Assembly: GCA_026014805.1 (NCBI GenBank) | Contig: JAOZHR010000010.1 | Coordinates: 1-64,000 of the forward strand | Direction: 5' to 3' | Origin: Candidatus Bathyarchaeota archaeon | Lineage (GTDB): Archaea > Thermoproteota > Bathyarchaeia > Bathyarchaeales > SOJC01 | Length of the DNA: 64,000 nucleotides | In this document: piece after piece, positions 15,781 to 24,757 of the stretch | How the letters are laid out: each line of letters starts with the position of its first letter | Position numbering within the stretch: the stretch's first letter is position 1 | Notes under the pieces: generated by a model | What the model was told of the DNA's origin: nothing | What the model saw: the letters and a program-made list of their open reading frames with translations, nothing else | Database searches by the model: none | Translations under genes and position numbers: made by a program

Positions 15781-16560
15781 CTATTGCCAACCTCCGCCCT
15801 CAAGGCGTCTCTCATAGACTGTAACGCTGATGAACACGAATGTGAAAAAGAATATGACCAAGCCAATTATCGCTGCTAACGGCATCGGATTCAAAGTTAA
15901 GTATTCTTCAATACCTTCAATACCTACACCCCAACGAAACAGATCAGAAGCAAAAGTAACTGGATTGAAAATTGTCAGAGATGCATATACTTGACTTGCG
16001 TCTTGAACGAAAACTTGAGGGTACATAGCTGTGCTAAGACGAATTATGAAGGCATTTATAACTCCCATGAGAATGTCAAAGCGGTCACCAGATTTCAATG
16101 CAACCGCAATCGTAATGCTCATCCCAGAAACGCCAAAAGCGAACAAGAAAAGGGCTGAAAGAGCGATTAGAAAGCTAAGCGGATTTGCCAACCCAATCAC
16201 AAATAATGCTATCGCCATGAGCGGGCCCACAAAAATGAAGCTACGTATTCCACCACCAATCGATCTTCCCAACACAAGTTCTTTTCGGGAAACTGGAAGA
16301 CTAAGCAGATACTCGAAAACACCATGTTCAGCCTCTTCAAAGATGTCATACCCAATAAACACAGAAGCTGAATACAACATCATTATTACGACTCCTGCAA
16401 CATAATACTCAAAATAAATATCTGCTAACTCAGGCACAACCATGCGAGAGGCAATTAAGCCGAAGAAAGCGATTTGAGTTGCAAACCATATGGCTCGCAG
16501 GATTATAAGGAACTTGTACTGCAAGAACATCCGTAGATCTCTTTCAACAACGAATAACAA
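15781..16560 (-). CDS. ABC-2 type transporter permease (first copy)
   Basis: A 259-residue paralog of the downstream permease: FVVERDLRMFLQYKF start, six membrane segments and the LPVSRKELVLGRSIGGG loop. It lies 15 bases after the ATPase stop. The pair resembles permeases of the DrrB/NodJ kind that export lipophilic drugs or lipids. Confidence 0.88.
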   Translation of the reverse strand: MLFVVERDLRMFLQYKFLIILRAIWFATQIAFFGLIASRMVVPELADIYFEYYVAGVVIMMLYSASVFIGYDIFEEAEHGVFEYLLSLPVSRKELVLGRSIGGGIRSFIFVGPLMAIALFVIGLANPLSFLIALSALFLFAFGVSGMSITIAVALKSGDRFDILMGVINAFIIRLSTAMYPQVFVQDASQVYASLTIFNPVTFASDLFRWGVGIEGIEEYLTLNPMPLAAIIGLVIFFFTFVFISVTVYERRLEGGGWQ

Positions 16561-16575
16561 TTTCTTCGTTTATTT

Positions 16576-17547
16576 TCACCCCGGAGGGCCCTTTTGCTCT
16601 GCTGCTTCAATGGTCAACCCTGTGTAATGCACAAACACGTCATCAAGTGATGGTTCGCTCATATTTATTGATAGAATTGGTAAGTCGTTTTTCATAAATA
16701 GCTTCATAATTTGAGGAACAACTTCTTCCACTTTATTCAAATGTACTCTCAAGTCGTTAGGCTTCAGTAATACTACGTCTACAACTTCTTGAAAACTTTT
16801 CAGCTCTTCCAAAGCATTTTGCGGTACTTCTTTTTCAAGCCGAATCTCAACTACATCGCCTCCTGGGATGCTGTCTTTCAACGTTTTAGGTGTGTCACAC
16901 ACTAGCAACTTACCTTTATGCATAATCCCAACACGATCAGAAAGCATGTCTGCCTCGTAGAGCTCGTTAGTAGCCAAAATTATCGTGGAGCCTTCGTCTC
17001 GAAGTTCTCGAATCATATTCCAAATCTTGTGCTTGCCAACAACATCTATTTGGGCGGTAGGTTCGTCAATGAAGGCTATTTTGGGTCTTTGAATTAGAAT
17101 CTTAGCAACCTCAACGCGCTTTCTCATTCCGCCAGAAAGACCATGAACCTTTTTCTTTCTATAATCCCATATATTTACGTCTTCCAATACCTGCTTGACT
17201 CTTCTCTTCCGTTCTTGCGTTGAAAGACCACAGACCTTCGCATGCCAATTCAAAACATCCCATGGCGTGCTAACCCAGAGAAGTTTAGGCTCTTGAAAAC
17301 AAATCCCAATAAGCTTCCGAACATCGTCCGGTCGCTTCTTAACGTCATATTCGCCTACAACTGCAGTGCCTTCGGTTGGCTTAATCACTGTTGTAAGCAT
17401 GAGAACAGTGGTTGTTTTGCCTGCGCCATTTGGACCTAGCAATCCAAAGATTTCTCCATCCTCGATGCTCAAGTTTAGATGGTCCACTGCGACCAAGTCT
17501 GCGAAACGCTTTGTCAAATCAATTGTGCGAATAATAGGCACTGACAT
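16576..17547 (-). CDS. ABC transporter ATPase (DrrA/CcmA type)
   Basis: A 323-residue ATPase with Walker A GPNGAGKTT, Q-loop in CFQEPKLLW, signature LSGGMRKRVEVA, Walker B KIAFIDEPTAQ and switch ATNELYEA. His is replaced by Asn-Glu at the switch, which is unusual. After the nucleotide-binding domain a roughly 90-residue C-terminal domain typical of the daunorubicin-resistance branch is present. It is first gene of the three-gene exporter operon. Confidence 0.92.
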   Translation of the reverse strand: MSVPIIRTIDLTKRFADLVAVDHLNLSIEDGEIFGLLGPNGAGKTTTVLMLTTVIKPTEGTAVVGEYDVKKRPDDVRKLIGICFQEPKLLWVSTPWDVLNWHAKVCGLSTQERKRRVKQVLEDVNIWDYRKKKVHGLSGGMRKRVEVAKILIQRPKIAFIDEPTAQIDVVGKHKIWNMIRELRDEGSTIILATNELYEADMLSDRVGIMHKGKLLVCDTPKTLKDSIPGGDVVEIRLEKEVPQNALEELKSFQEVVDVVLLKPNDLRVHLNKVEEVVPQIMKLFMKNDLPILSINMSEPSLDDVFVHYTGLTIEAAEQKGPPG

Positions 17548-17636
17548 ACCTTCGTTGATTTACAGGTTTTATTGGAACTAGAAGAAATGAAGCCCTCAAT
17601 TGATAAACATATCGTAGAACCAAAACTTGCAATTAA

Positions 17637-18950
17637 CTAGCGTTTTAGTAAACTGAACGCAGCATCTTGCGCCTTTTCCATAACCGCTTCTTCATCAAGC
17701 GTCTTCACTTCACGATTTTCCATCACTACTTCACCATCCACAATCACACTGTCAACATCGCATCCATGAGCAGAATAAACAAGACTCGCACACAAATCAT
17801 GTAACGGCGTTAAATTTGGCTTCTTCAAATCAATCAAAATAATGTCTGCCCGCTTCCCAACCTCTAGTGAACCAACTTTTTCTTCAAGTCCCAAAGCTTT
17901 AGCTCCTTGGATGGTCGCCATTTCCAAAACTTCCCTACTAGGTAGAGCAGAAGGATCTCCAGAGATCGCCTTTTGAAGTAACGCGGCAACTTTCATGCTT
18001 TCAAACATGTCCAAACTGTTATTGCTTGCAGCCCCATCAGTGCCAAGACCAACAGTCACACCAGCATCCATCAACTCCTTAACTTTTGCCACGCCCTGAG
18101 CCAACTTCAGGTTCGAAACAGGATTATGCACCACCTTCACACCTCTCTTCGCCAAGATGGCCATATCTTCGTGTGTCAAATGAATGCAATGAGCCGCAAG
18201 CACATCATCAGCAAGAAAGCCCAACTTCTCTAAAAGTTCAACCTCTGAAGAACTGGACTCCCTTCCAATCTTTTCAGCCATCTCTTTTGACTCAGCTATA
18301 TGAATGTGAATTCCTACGTCCACCTGCGAAGCTTTCTCCCGCACCTTCGCTAACAACTCCTCACTACATGTAGAAACCGTGTGCGGTCCTAAAGACGTAG
18401 TTATTCGCCCATCAGCGTATCCTCGGTATCTCTTGGCAAATCCAACCGCCTCCTTTAACATCTTCTCGCTTCTTCCCCAGTCACTTACCTCAAGAATTCC
18501 CGAAGCTAACACAGCTCTTAATCCAGCCTTTTCCACAGCTTCGGCTACTTTGTGCTCACAAAAGTACATATCGGCAAAACAGGTCACTCCGTTCCTAATC
18601 ATTTCCAGACAGCCCAGAAGAGAACCAGCATAAACATCTTGAGGTCGGAGTTTTGCCTCCAAAGGCCAAATGGTTTCACTAAGCCATGTCTTCAACGTTG
18701 CGTCTTCAGCTAAGCCTCGAAAAAGCGTCATAGCTAAGTGTGTGTGGCAGTTTATCAAACCGGGCATAGCAAGTTTTCCCTTCCCTTCAAGCACGTTTTC
18801 AGCCCTCAATTCGGGAGCAGAAACGGCATCCCCAACGTAAGATACAGCGCCATCCTTTACTGCAATCAACCCTTCCTTAACTATTCCCAGTCTGCTCATC
18901 GGCAAAATTGCACAATTCTTTATGATTAGGCCGACTTCCTCAGATCTCAC
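17637..18950 (-). CDS. mtaD: S-adenosylhomocysteine / 5'-methylthioadenosine deaminase (amidohydrolase)
   Basis: A 437-residue metal-dependent amidohydrolase. It has the metal-binding HTHLAMTLFRG, then HIHIAES, HCIHL and GTDGAASNNSLDM, which matches the TrzN/MtaD/DadD branch. Family enzymes deaminate SAH, MTA or related adenosines to inosine derivatives in archaeal SAM recycling. GTG start with GGAG about 5 bases upstream. It is transcribed alone between the exporter operon and a PadR gene. Confidence 0.88.
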   Translation of the reverse strand: MRSEEVGLIIKNCAILPMSRLGIVKEGLIAVKDGAVSYVGDAVSAPELRAENVLEGKGKLAMPGLINCHTHLAMTLFRGLAEDATLKTWLSETIWPLEAKLRPQDVYAGSLLGCLEMIRNGVTCFADMYFCEHKVAEAVEKAGLRAVLASGILEVSDWGRSEKMLKEAVGFAKRYRGYADGRITTSLGPHTVSTCSEELLAKVREKASQVDVGIHIHIAESKEMAEKIGRESSSSEVELLEKLGFLADDVLAAHCIHLTHEDMAILAKRGVKVVHNPVSNLKLAQGVAKVKELMDAGVTVGLGTDGAASNNSLDMFESMKVAALLQKAISGDPSALPSREVLEMATIQGAKALGLEEKVGSLEVGKRADIILIDLKKPNLTPLHDLCASLVYSAHGCDVDSVIVDGEVVMENREVKTLDEEAVMEKAQDAAFSLLKR

Positions 18951-19092
18951 CTTGCTCCAACCTTAATAACAGTTTTAGCTGATCAAAATACAATCAGTGG
19001 AGTGTTAAAAGATTATTTGCTCTGCTAACCATGAAGGTAAATAGTGAAAAGGGGACTCGCATAGCAGGGCGAAAGATTTGAGAGAAGGAAAA

Positions 19093-19494
19093 TTACCCTT
19101 TAGCAGCAGGGTTCTTCATTGTTGAGCTTATTGGTCTTTGCAGAATGCCATTAACTAAATCTTTGCCCAGGCCTATATTGCTGATTTTGCGGCAGATATG
19201 ATTCAACGAGTTTTCAGTGAAACTTAGAAGGTTTATTCCTTCATTTGTAAGATTGTAAACTTTCCTTGGTCTTTCGTTGCTAAGGTCCCAATGGCTTTTG
19301 ATGTAGCCTTTCTTTTCCAGGCTGTTTAGGAGAGGATATATTGTGCTGGGACCGAAGTAGACTCCGAAGTTTTTGCGTATGCTTGAGATTATTTGGTATC
19401 CGTGCATCGGTTTGGCGTTTAGGAATTGAAGTATGACGAGGTCTAAGAGCCCCTTCATCAGTTTGTTTTGAACTTCTCTTTTTTGTTGTCCCAT
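19093..19494 (-). CDS. PadR-family transcriptional regulator
   Basis: A 133-residue protein with the PadR winged helix: LMKGLLDLVILQFL, MHGYQIISSI, FGPSTIYPLLNSLEKKGYI, then RPRKVYNLTNEG. The frame extends to 19569, but that longer start lies inside a perfect palindrome that looks like an operator. The ATG at 19494, preceded by AAGGA, is therefore preferred. Probably autoregulated. It is paired with a second PadR gene on the other strand. Confidence 0.87.
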   Translation of the reverse strand: MGQQKREVQNKLMKGLLDLVILQFLNAKPMHGYQIISSIRKNFGVYFGPSTIYPLLNSLEKKGYIKSHWDLSNERPRKVYNLTNEGINLLSFTENSLNHICRKISNIGLGKDLVNGILQRPISSTMKNPAAKG

Positions 19495-19549
19495 TTTTCC
19501 TTGCCTCTTGTAGATGCGTTGAACAGTTAGGTTGTTCATCACATATACA

Positions 19550-19571
19550 ATATGTCTCTGAAGAGACATAT
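19550..19571. promoter_or_regulatory. Perfect palindromic operator at the padR promoter
   Basis: ATATGTCTCT-GA-AGAGACATAT is a perfect 10-bp inverted repeat. It sits 10-30 bases downstream of a TATA-like ATGTATAATA (19581-19590, minus strand) and 56 bases upstream of the chosen ATG. PadR regulators are known to bind ATGT...ACAT palindromes, so it is a likely autoregulatory operator. Confidence 0.6.
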
Positions 19572-19722
19572 CTCAAGACTTATTATACATTAAACAACAA
19601 TATAAGGGTTAATGCGACTACAAGTCATAAAAGAGCATATTAACCCAGTATACTTATTCTAAAAACTGAATGATCGCTATAAGGGAAACCCATGAAAACG
19701 CTGAAATGTGAGTGCCTAAAAC

Positions 19723-20067
19723 ATGACATATGTGCCTGAAAGCTTCAAGAAGGGAATTGTTCGACGCATATTCAGAAACTTTCTCGATGTGATGGTTTTA
19801 AGACTGGTGCAGATCGAGCCGATGTGGGGATACAAGATTATCAAACGAGTGGAAGAGCAATATGAAATTACATTGCGCCACGGTGCACTATATCCTTTAC
19901 TTAATAACCTAGAAAAGAAGGGATTTCTAAGAAGCAGAAAAGAGGCTAAAGGAGGGCGTGTAAGGAAAGTTTATGAAATAACGTCAAAGGGCATACAGCT
20001 AGTAGAAGCATACAACGAATTCTTGCAGAACCAACTAGCAAAACAGAAAAACAGCATAAGAGCATGA
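19723..20067 (+). CDS. PadR-family transcriptional regulator
   Basis: A 114-residue PadR winged helix: FLDVMVLRLVQIEPMWGYKI, LRHGALYPLLNNLEKKGFL, then RVRKVYEITSKG. It lacks the long C-terminal helical extension of larger PadR proteins. It lies 50 bases upstream of the prenyl-synthase-like gene on the same strand and may control it. Confidence 0.87.
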   Translation: MTYVPESFKKGIVRRIFRNFLDVMVLRLVQIEPMWGYKIIKRVEEQYEITLRHGALYPLLNNLEKKGFLRSRKEAKGGRVRKVYEITSKGIQLVEAYNEFLQNQLAKQKNSIRA

Positions 20068-20120
20068 CTATTTTAAAGACGTAAACTCAGATAAACTGCA
20101 GCTGGAGTTCAGAGTTTGCC

Positions 20121-21158
20121 ATGAAAGAAAATGAAACAACATCCGAGAAAACGGGAGAAGAGCGTCTTGAAATGGTCAAAAAGCTATGTGAAAAAGAGGG
20201 GATGAAAGGGTGGAAACTAGCACAAGAGACAATGCTGAAGGAAAAAGCAGACAGTCCAAAACTTCAAGAAATCATTGAATACATGATGCTCAAGTACAAA
20301 CCAGACTACTTCAGACCAGCACTCCTTTCTTTCTGTTGCAAAGCAGTGGGAGGAAATCCGAAGACTACGATTTCCACTGGGGCAGCCTTGACATTGTTCG
20401 CATGGGCCATTGGCATACATGACGACATAATTGACCAATCAAGGATGAAAAATAAACGTCCCACAGTTCTGGGAAAATTCGGCAAAGATCTTGCTTTGAT
20501 TTTAAGTGATGTTCTCCTTTTTAAAGGCTTCACCCTGTTAAGAAAAACATTGGAATCAGAAATATCTGTTAAAAGAGTTATCCAAATTTTAGAAACAATC
20601 GAGAAAATATGGTTTGAGCAAAGCGCAGGAGAAACGCTTGAAATTCAATCCAGGGGATCAACAGATGTAACGTCCAAAGCATGTCTCGAAAAAATTCGAA
20701 TGAGAGCGTCGGAAATGGAAGCGTACACTCGCATAGGCGGGATTCTCGGCGATGGATCAAAAAAACAAATAGAAGATTTGGGTGCCTATGGAAGACTCGT
20801 TGGCATGATGAGCATTCTAAGAAATGAGTTGATAGATATGTTAGAGTTTAACATGCTAAGGCATCGTATACGAAGAGAATCTTTGCCATTACCCATAATC
20901 TATACATTGCAAGACCAACGAATAAGACCCCAACTTATCTCACTTATCACAAAGTCAAAATTGACTAAAAGAGACTTGCGAAACATTTCAAAGCTCTCAG
21001 ATCGTTCCGGTGGAATTGAATACATAGCAAACCTTATTGATAAAATGGCTCAAGAATCATACGTTTATGCTAAATCCTTTAAAAGTAAAGAGCTAAAAAT
21101 AATTGGGTCATCGTCTCTTATAAGCTCGAAAGAGTGGAAGCCACTACTTTCAAACTAG
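20121..21158 (+). CDS. Polyprenyl synthetase-fold protein lacking a normal second Asp-rich motif
   Basis: At 345 residues it has the all-helical trans-prenyltransferase look with a first aspartate-rich motif GIHDDIIDQ (Asp101-Asp105) and an RPTVLGKFGKDLALILSDVLL region as in GGPP synthases. Where the second DDxxD should be, the sequence reads RNELIDML, so the usual Mg-diphosphate site is incomplete. Active family members need both motifs for chain elongation. This paralog may use another substrate, act in a heteromer, or be regulatory. It is flanked by PadR regulators upstream and an MFS transporter downstream. Confidence 0.8.
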   Translation: MKENETTSEKTGEERLEMVKKLCEKEGMKGWKLAQETMLKEKADSPKLQEIIEYMMLKYKPDYFRPALLSFCCKAVGGNPKTTISTGAALTLFAWAIGIHDDIIDQSRMKNKRPTVLGKFGKDLALILSDVLLFKGFTLLRKTLESEISVKRVIQILETIEKIWFEQSAGETLEIQSRGSTDVTSKACLEKIRMRASEMEAYTRIGGILGDGSKKQIEDLGAYGRLVGMMSILRNELIDMLEFNMLRHRIRRESLPLPIIYTLQDQRIRPQLISLITKSKLTKRDLRNISKLSDRSGGIEYIANLIDKMAQESYVYAKSFKSKELKIIGSSSLISSKEWKPLLSN

Positions 21159-21223
21159 ATGTGTAAACCCCAGTCAGATATGGGCCTTGCTGGAACCTTC
21201 GGAGCCTTCTTCTTTCTCGCCAT
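21155..21223 (-). CDS. Possible 22-residue basic microprotein
   Basis: ATG 21223 opens a 22-codon frame, MARKKKAPKVPARP and seven to eight more residues, ending in TAG. A TATA-like CTTAAATAAA lies about 35 bases upstream, bracketed by a perfect inverted repeat. The start resembles small basic ribosome-associated proteins. Its length makes chance possible. Confidence 0.3.
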   Translation of the reverse strand: MARKKKAPKVPARPISDWGLHI

Positions 21224-21243
21224 TTTAATCCCGAACTGTATTT

Positions 21244-21279
21244 GTGTAGAACTGTTTATTTAAGCCTTTTGTTCTACAC
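21244..21279. promoter_or_regulatory. Inverted repeat bracketing a TATA-like box
   Basis: GTGTAGAAC (21244-21252) and GTTCTACAC (21271-21279) are perfect 9-base inverted arms. They flank TTTATTTAAG, a TATA-like element on the minus strand. A dimeric repressor bound here would mask the promoter of a leftward transcript. Confidence 0.5.
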
Positions 21280-21377
21280 GTGAACACTATTAGAATCTGA
21301 ATCCTTGATGTGTATTTTCAGTTCTTAACTTTAATTTAAGCGATGAGTTCAAGATAGACTCGTAAATTACTTACGTA

Positions 21378-22616
21378 GTGCAAATGATGCCCTTCCAATT
21401 TGGAAAAAACCACAGTTTCACAAGACATCATATCATAGCTCTGCTTCTTTTGTTTAACTCATTTTCTTGGTATTTTCTAGGATTATTAATGGTCGACAAA
21501 CTCGCTAGCGTTGCCGCTGAGAACAGCCTTACAAATCTTTACTTGAGGTCAGCTTTTCCTCTTTCCATAATTGTGTCCGCTTTGATCGGGTCAATTTTTT
21601 GGTTAAGAGCTCGAAAAACCAGTTTCTTTTACATCTGGTTGTTTTTTGGAACCATTGCTTCGCTATTTCCAGCAGTTCCAATTGGCAACTCATTTGCCGG
21701 CGCAATTATCGTCATTGTTGTATTGGGCATCTCATTGGGATTTGGCATGCCCTCACTCTTACGTTCTTTTACAGAATCTGTACCTATTGAAAACCGAGGA
21801 ACGATAGGGGGGCTCACGTTCTTTATGGTTACAGCTAGCGCGCCTTTTGTTATAGTAACTATGTCGATGTTGGATCTAGTACAAAGCGCGATGTTCTTCG
21901 CAATTTGGAGGAGTTGGAGCATACCCATACTACTCGCATTCCCAAAGAAAAGTAAATCCCAGCTTCATTATGAAAGGAAAACATCTTTTCTTAGCATATT
22001 TAATAATAAGGCCTTTATCTTGTATTTTCTGGCGTGGCTTATGTTCTCTATGGTAGACGGCTTTGAGGCTCGTATCACATTCCTGCACAAAGAGGAACTT
22101 GGTTTTGCTATGAATATTGTCGAGCCTATCTTTGCAGGATTTTCGGCGCTAATCGGAGGAGTAGTAGCTGATCGTATAGGACGAAAAAGAGTAATAGTCT
22201 TTGGTTTTGTATCATTGGGTATTGCCTATGCGATCCTAGGAATAGCTTCACAGCTATGGATCTCATGGTTTTTGTATTTTGCTATAGATGGTATTGCAAT
22301 TGGATTATTGTGGATGATGTTTACGATAGTAATCTGGGGAGAACTGTCAAGAGTCAATACTGAAAAATATTATGCTGTTGGAGAGGCTCCATTCTTTTTG
22401 ACTATGATATCTTCTCTGCTTGTTGCCCCTTATGTTGCGTTGATTCCTGAAACCAGCGCGTTTTCTTTGGCTGCGTTCTTTCTCTTCATAGCAGTAATAC
22501 CTCTATTATATGTACGAGAAACTTTACCTGAAAAGAAAATTCAACAACGCCAACTCGAGATATATACTGAAGAAGCTCTCAAACTGAGACAAAAAGTTGA
22601 ACAGAAATCAAAGTAA
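21378..22616 (+). CDS. MFS transporter
   Basis: A 412-residue protein with about twelve hydrophobic helices in two halves. The second half carries a good motif A, GGVVADRIGRKRVIVFG, after helix 8; the first half's is poor. The charged tail ends in a short helix rich in Lys, Glu and Gln. The substrate is not predictable. It lies about 220 bases downstream of the prenyl-synthase-like gene. Confidence 0.82.
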   Translation: MQMMPFQFGKNHSFTRHHIIALLLLFNSFSWYFLGLLMVDKLASVAAENSLTNLYLRSAFPLSIIVSALIGSIFWLRARKTSFFYIWLFFGTIASLFPAVPIGNSFAGAIIVIVVLGISLGFGMPSLLRSFTESVPIENRGTIGGLTFFMVTASAPFVIVTMSMLDLVQSAMFFAIWRSWSIPILLAFPKKSKSQLHYERKTSFLSIFNNKAFILYFLAWLMFSMVDGFEARITFLHKEELGFAMNIVEPIFAGFSALIGGVVADRIGRKRVIVFGFVSLGIAYAILGIASQLWISWFLYFAIDGIAIGLLWMMFTIVIWGELSRVNTEKYYAVGEAPFFLTMISSLLVAPYVALIPETSAFSLAAFFLFIAVIPLLYVRETLPEKKIQQRQLEIYTEEALKLRQKVEQKSK

Positions 22617-22855
22617 CACTACCTCCAATCCTCATCAATACACCAAGTTGTTCTATACTAAAAAGTCTACATCTAGCATCTATTGCTGCTTGTAAGCATA
22701 AATGCACACATCACGATAAAATCTCAACAAATAACTAGTGAGTGTGCAGCAAACACGTTTTCCATGAGCTACTTATATTCTAGGGTCTATTAACCGCCAA
22801 TTTGAAGCTCATAGCAAAGAGTCTAATCTAGAGTCACACACACACACTGCGAAAA

Positions 22856-24757
22856 TTATTCTGGGAAATCTTTGAGCCTTTTCTTCACAATCTCGCTAAC
22901 AAGCCCAGCTTTGACTCTGCCCCGCACCCTTTTCATCACCAAACCCATAAGTAACCCGAAAGCTTTTTCTCCACGCTGTACCAGAAGACCCCGATTCTCC
23001 TCAATTAGGCTAGCAACAATTCTTTCAAGTTCAATTTGCGAAAGTATATCCAAACCTAGAACGTCAACAGCCTCAATCACCTTTGCCCCTTCATGCTTCG
23101 ACAGCCAAACAATTATATCTGAAGTAGCTTCCTTTGCAACTTCGCCTAAACCCATCAGATAAAACAACTCGAGAAGTTGCTCGTCAGACACATTCCCAAC
23201 TTCCACACCGTCACGCTTCAAAGCTTTTAATGTCTCAGTCAAAACAACAGCAACTAATTTAGGTGAAGCGTTTGTGGTTTTCACAATCGTGTCAAAAAGT
23301 CTCTGTTTCCTTGATCTCTCTAATTGATCAATTAGTTTGTCACTTAATTTTAGAATTTCCTTCAGCTCGATTCTATATACTTTAGGTAATTTCGGAAGAT
23401 GAGAGAATAATCGAACTATGTAAATTTTGGCTATTTGGATGGGGGGTACATCAGTTTCTGGGTACATGCGAGCGGCGCCAGGCCTAGGTCGCATATAGCG
23501 AGTTGATCCATCTGGTTTTGCAGCACGGGTTTCCTGCGGTACTTCCTTCAAGGTTTCCTTTGCCCGCTCGTTTACTGCCCTCAAAGCATCAGACGCGTTT
23601 TCTAAAAAATCCGCAACAAAAACTACAGCATCGCCTGACTTTACATTCATGACGCGTTTTAACTTGTCAAGTTCTTCTGCCGTGATTCCATAAGCAGGCA
23701 ACTCGTCTGTGTGGAAGATGCCGCCTACGCGCCCCCAAAAACGAGCCCTATCTGCCATCTCTGTTCCTAACCTAACGCCGGGTATCAATTCTTTCTTCAA
23801 GAGGCCTTCAAATTTTGGCAATTTAACAGCTAGAACTCTCTTGTTTCTCTCTGCAGCAACACAAATGACTTTGCATTTAGTGGTCACGAAAACATGTGTT
23901 ACATCTACAAACTCGTCCTTGATGTCTTCTTCTCCAACTCCACGCTTCGCCAATTCATCTCTTATTTTTAGAAGATTAAGCTGCCGCTGAACCTCGTTCT
24001 CAACAACCAAAGAAACAAGCTCAAGCTCCTGCACTCCTTTGACCTCCACAAGGCCACCGTCGCGAATGGAAATGTTCAGGTCTTGGCGTATAGTGCCCAA
24101 GCCCCTTTTCACCTTGCCCGTTGCTCGTAGAATCTGCCCTATAGCCAGCGCAACCTCTTCCGCTTCTTGAGGCGTATAAATAACCGGAGCGGTTGCAACC
24201 TCTACAAGAGGAATGCAAAGACGGTCAATACGATATCGAAGGATATTATTATCTTCGCCCATCTTTCGAGCTGCATCTTCTTCAAGGCCCACGTGCTGAA
24301 TTGGAATAGTCTTCTTGGTTTCAACCTTACCGTTAAAGGCTACTACACAGGTGCGCTGGAAACCAGTGGTGTTTGAGCCGTCTATGACGGTTTTTCGCAT
24401 GATATGAATTTCATCAATAGGCTTCGCCTTCAGCATAAGTGAAATGATGAGCGCTGTTTCTAGAGCTTCACGATTCAAGTCGTGAGGTGGTTCTTCATCC
24501 ATCTCCACAAGGCATGTCGTGTCCTTGTTAGCCTCATAGAGAATTCTAACACCTTTCTGAAACTCGAAAAAAGCAGCTGGGTCGACTTGTCCGAGCTCGC
24601 CTTGTGTTGGACGCAGTCTTCGCAGAAAAGTGATTTCGGGTTCTTCTTTGAAAAGCTCAGTTTTGCAGCTGCAAAAAAGTTTCTTTTCGGAGTTTAACTG
24701 TTGGTGTATCTCTAAGCCTACTTTCAAGCCTATCTTCTTGTAATCAATAGTCGTCAC
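22856..24757 (-). CDS. gatE: Glutamyl-tRNA(Gln) amidotransferase subunit E
   Basis: About 633 residues. It carries the GatB/GatE catalytic lid and kinase-like core (LKVGLEIHQQLNSEKKLFC, then FQRTCVVAFNGK, LVEVATAP). An inserted AspRS-type GAD domain (RFWGRVGGIFHTDELPAYG) distinguishes archaeal GatE from bacterial GatB. The C-terminal tail domain ends GLVMKRVRGRVKAG. With GatD it converts Glu-tRNA(Gln) to Gln-tRNA(Gln). GTG 24757, preceded by GAAGGGA, overlaps the end of gatD by 14 bases; the longer frame to 24841 would overlap by about 98 bases and is not preferred. Confidence 0.95.
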   Translation of the reverse strand: MTTIDYKKIGLKVGLEIHQQLNSEKKLFCSCKTELFKEEPEITFLRRLRPTQGELGQVDPAAFFEFQKGVRILYEANKDTTCLVEMDEEPPHDLNREALETALIISLMLKAKPIDEIHIMRKTVIDGSNTTGFQRTCVVAFNGKVETKKTIPIQHVGLEEDAARKMGEDNNILRYRIDRLCIPLVEVATAPVIYTPQEAEEVALAIGQILRATGKVKRGLGTIRQDLNISIRDGGLVEVKGVQELELVSLVVENEVQRQLNLLKIRDELAKRGVGEEDIKDEFVDVTHVFVTTKCKVICVAAERNKRVLAVKLPKFEGLLKKELIPGVRLGTEMADRARFWGRVGGIFHTDELPAYGITAEELDKLKRVMNVKSGDAVVFVADFLENASDALRAVNERAKETLKEVPQETRAAKPDGSTRYMRPRPGAARMYPETDVPPIQIAKIYIVRLFSHLPKLPKVYRIELKEILKLSDKLIDQLERSRKQRLFDTIVKTTNASPKLVAVVLTETLKALKRDGVEVGNVSDEQLLELFYLMGLGEVAKEATSDIIVWLSKHEGAKVIEAVDVLGLDILSQIELERIVASLIEENRGLLVQRGEKAFGLLMGLVMKRVRGRVKAGLVSEIVKKRLKDFPE

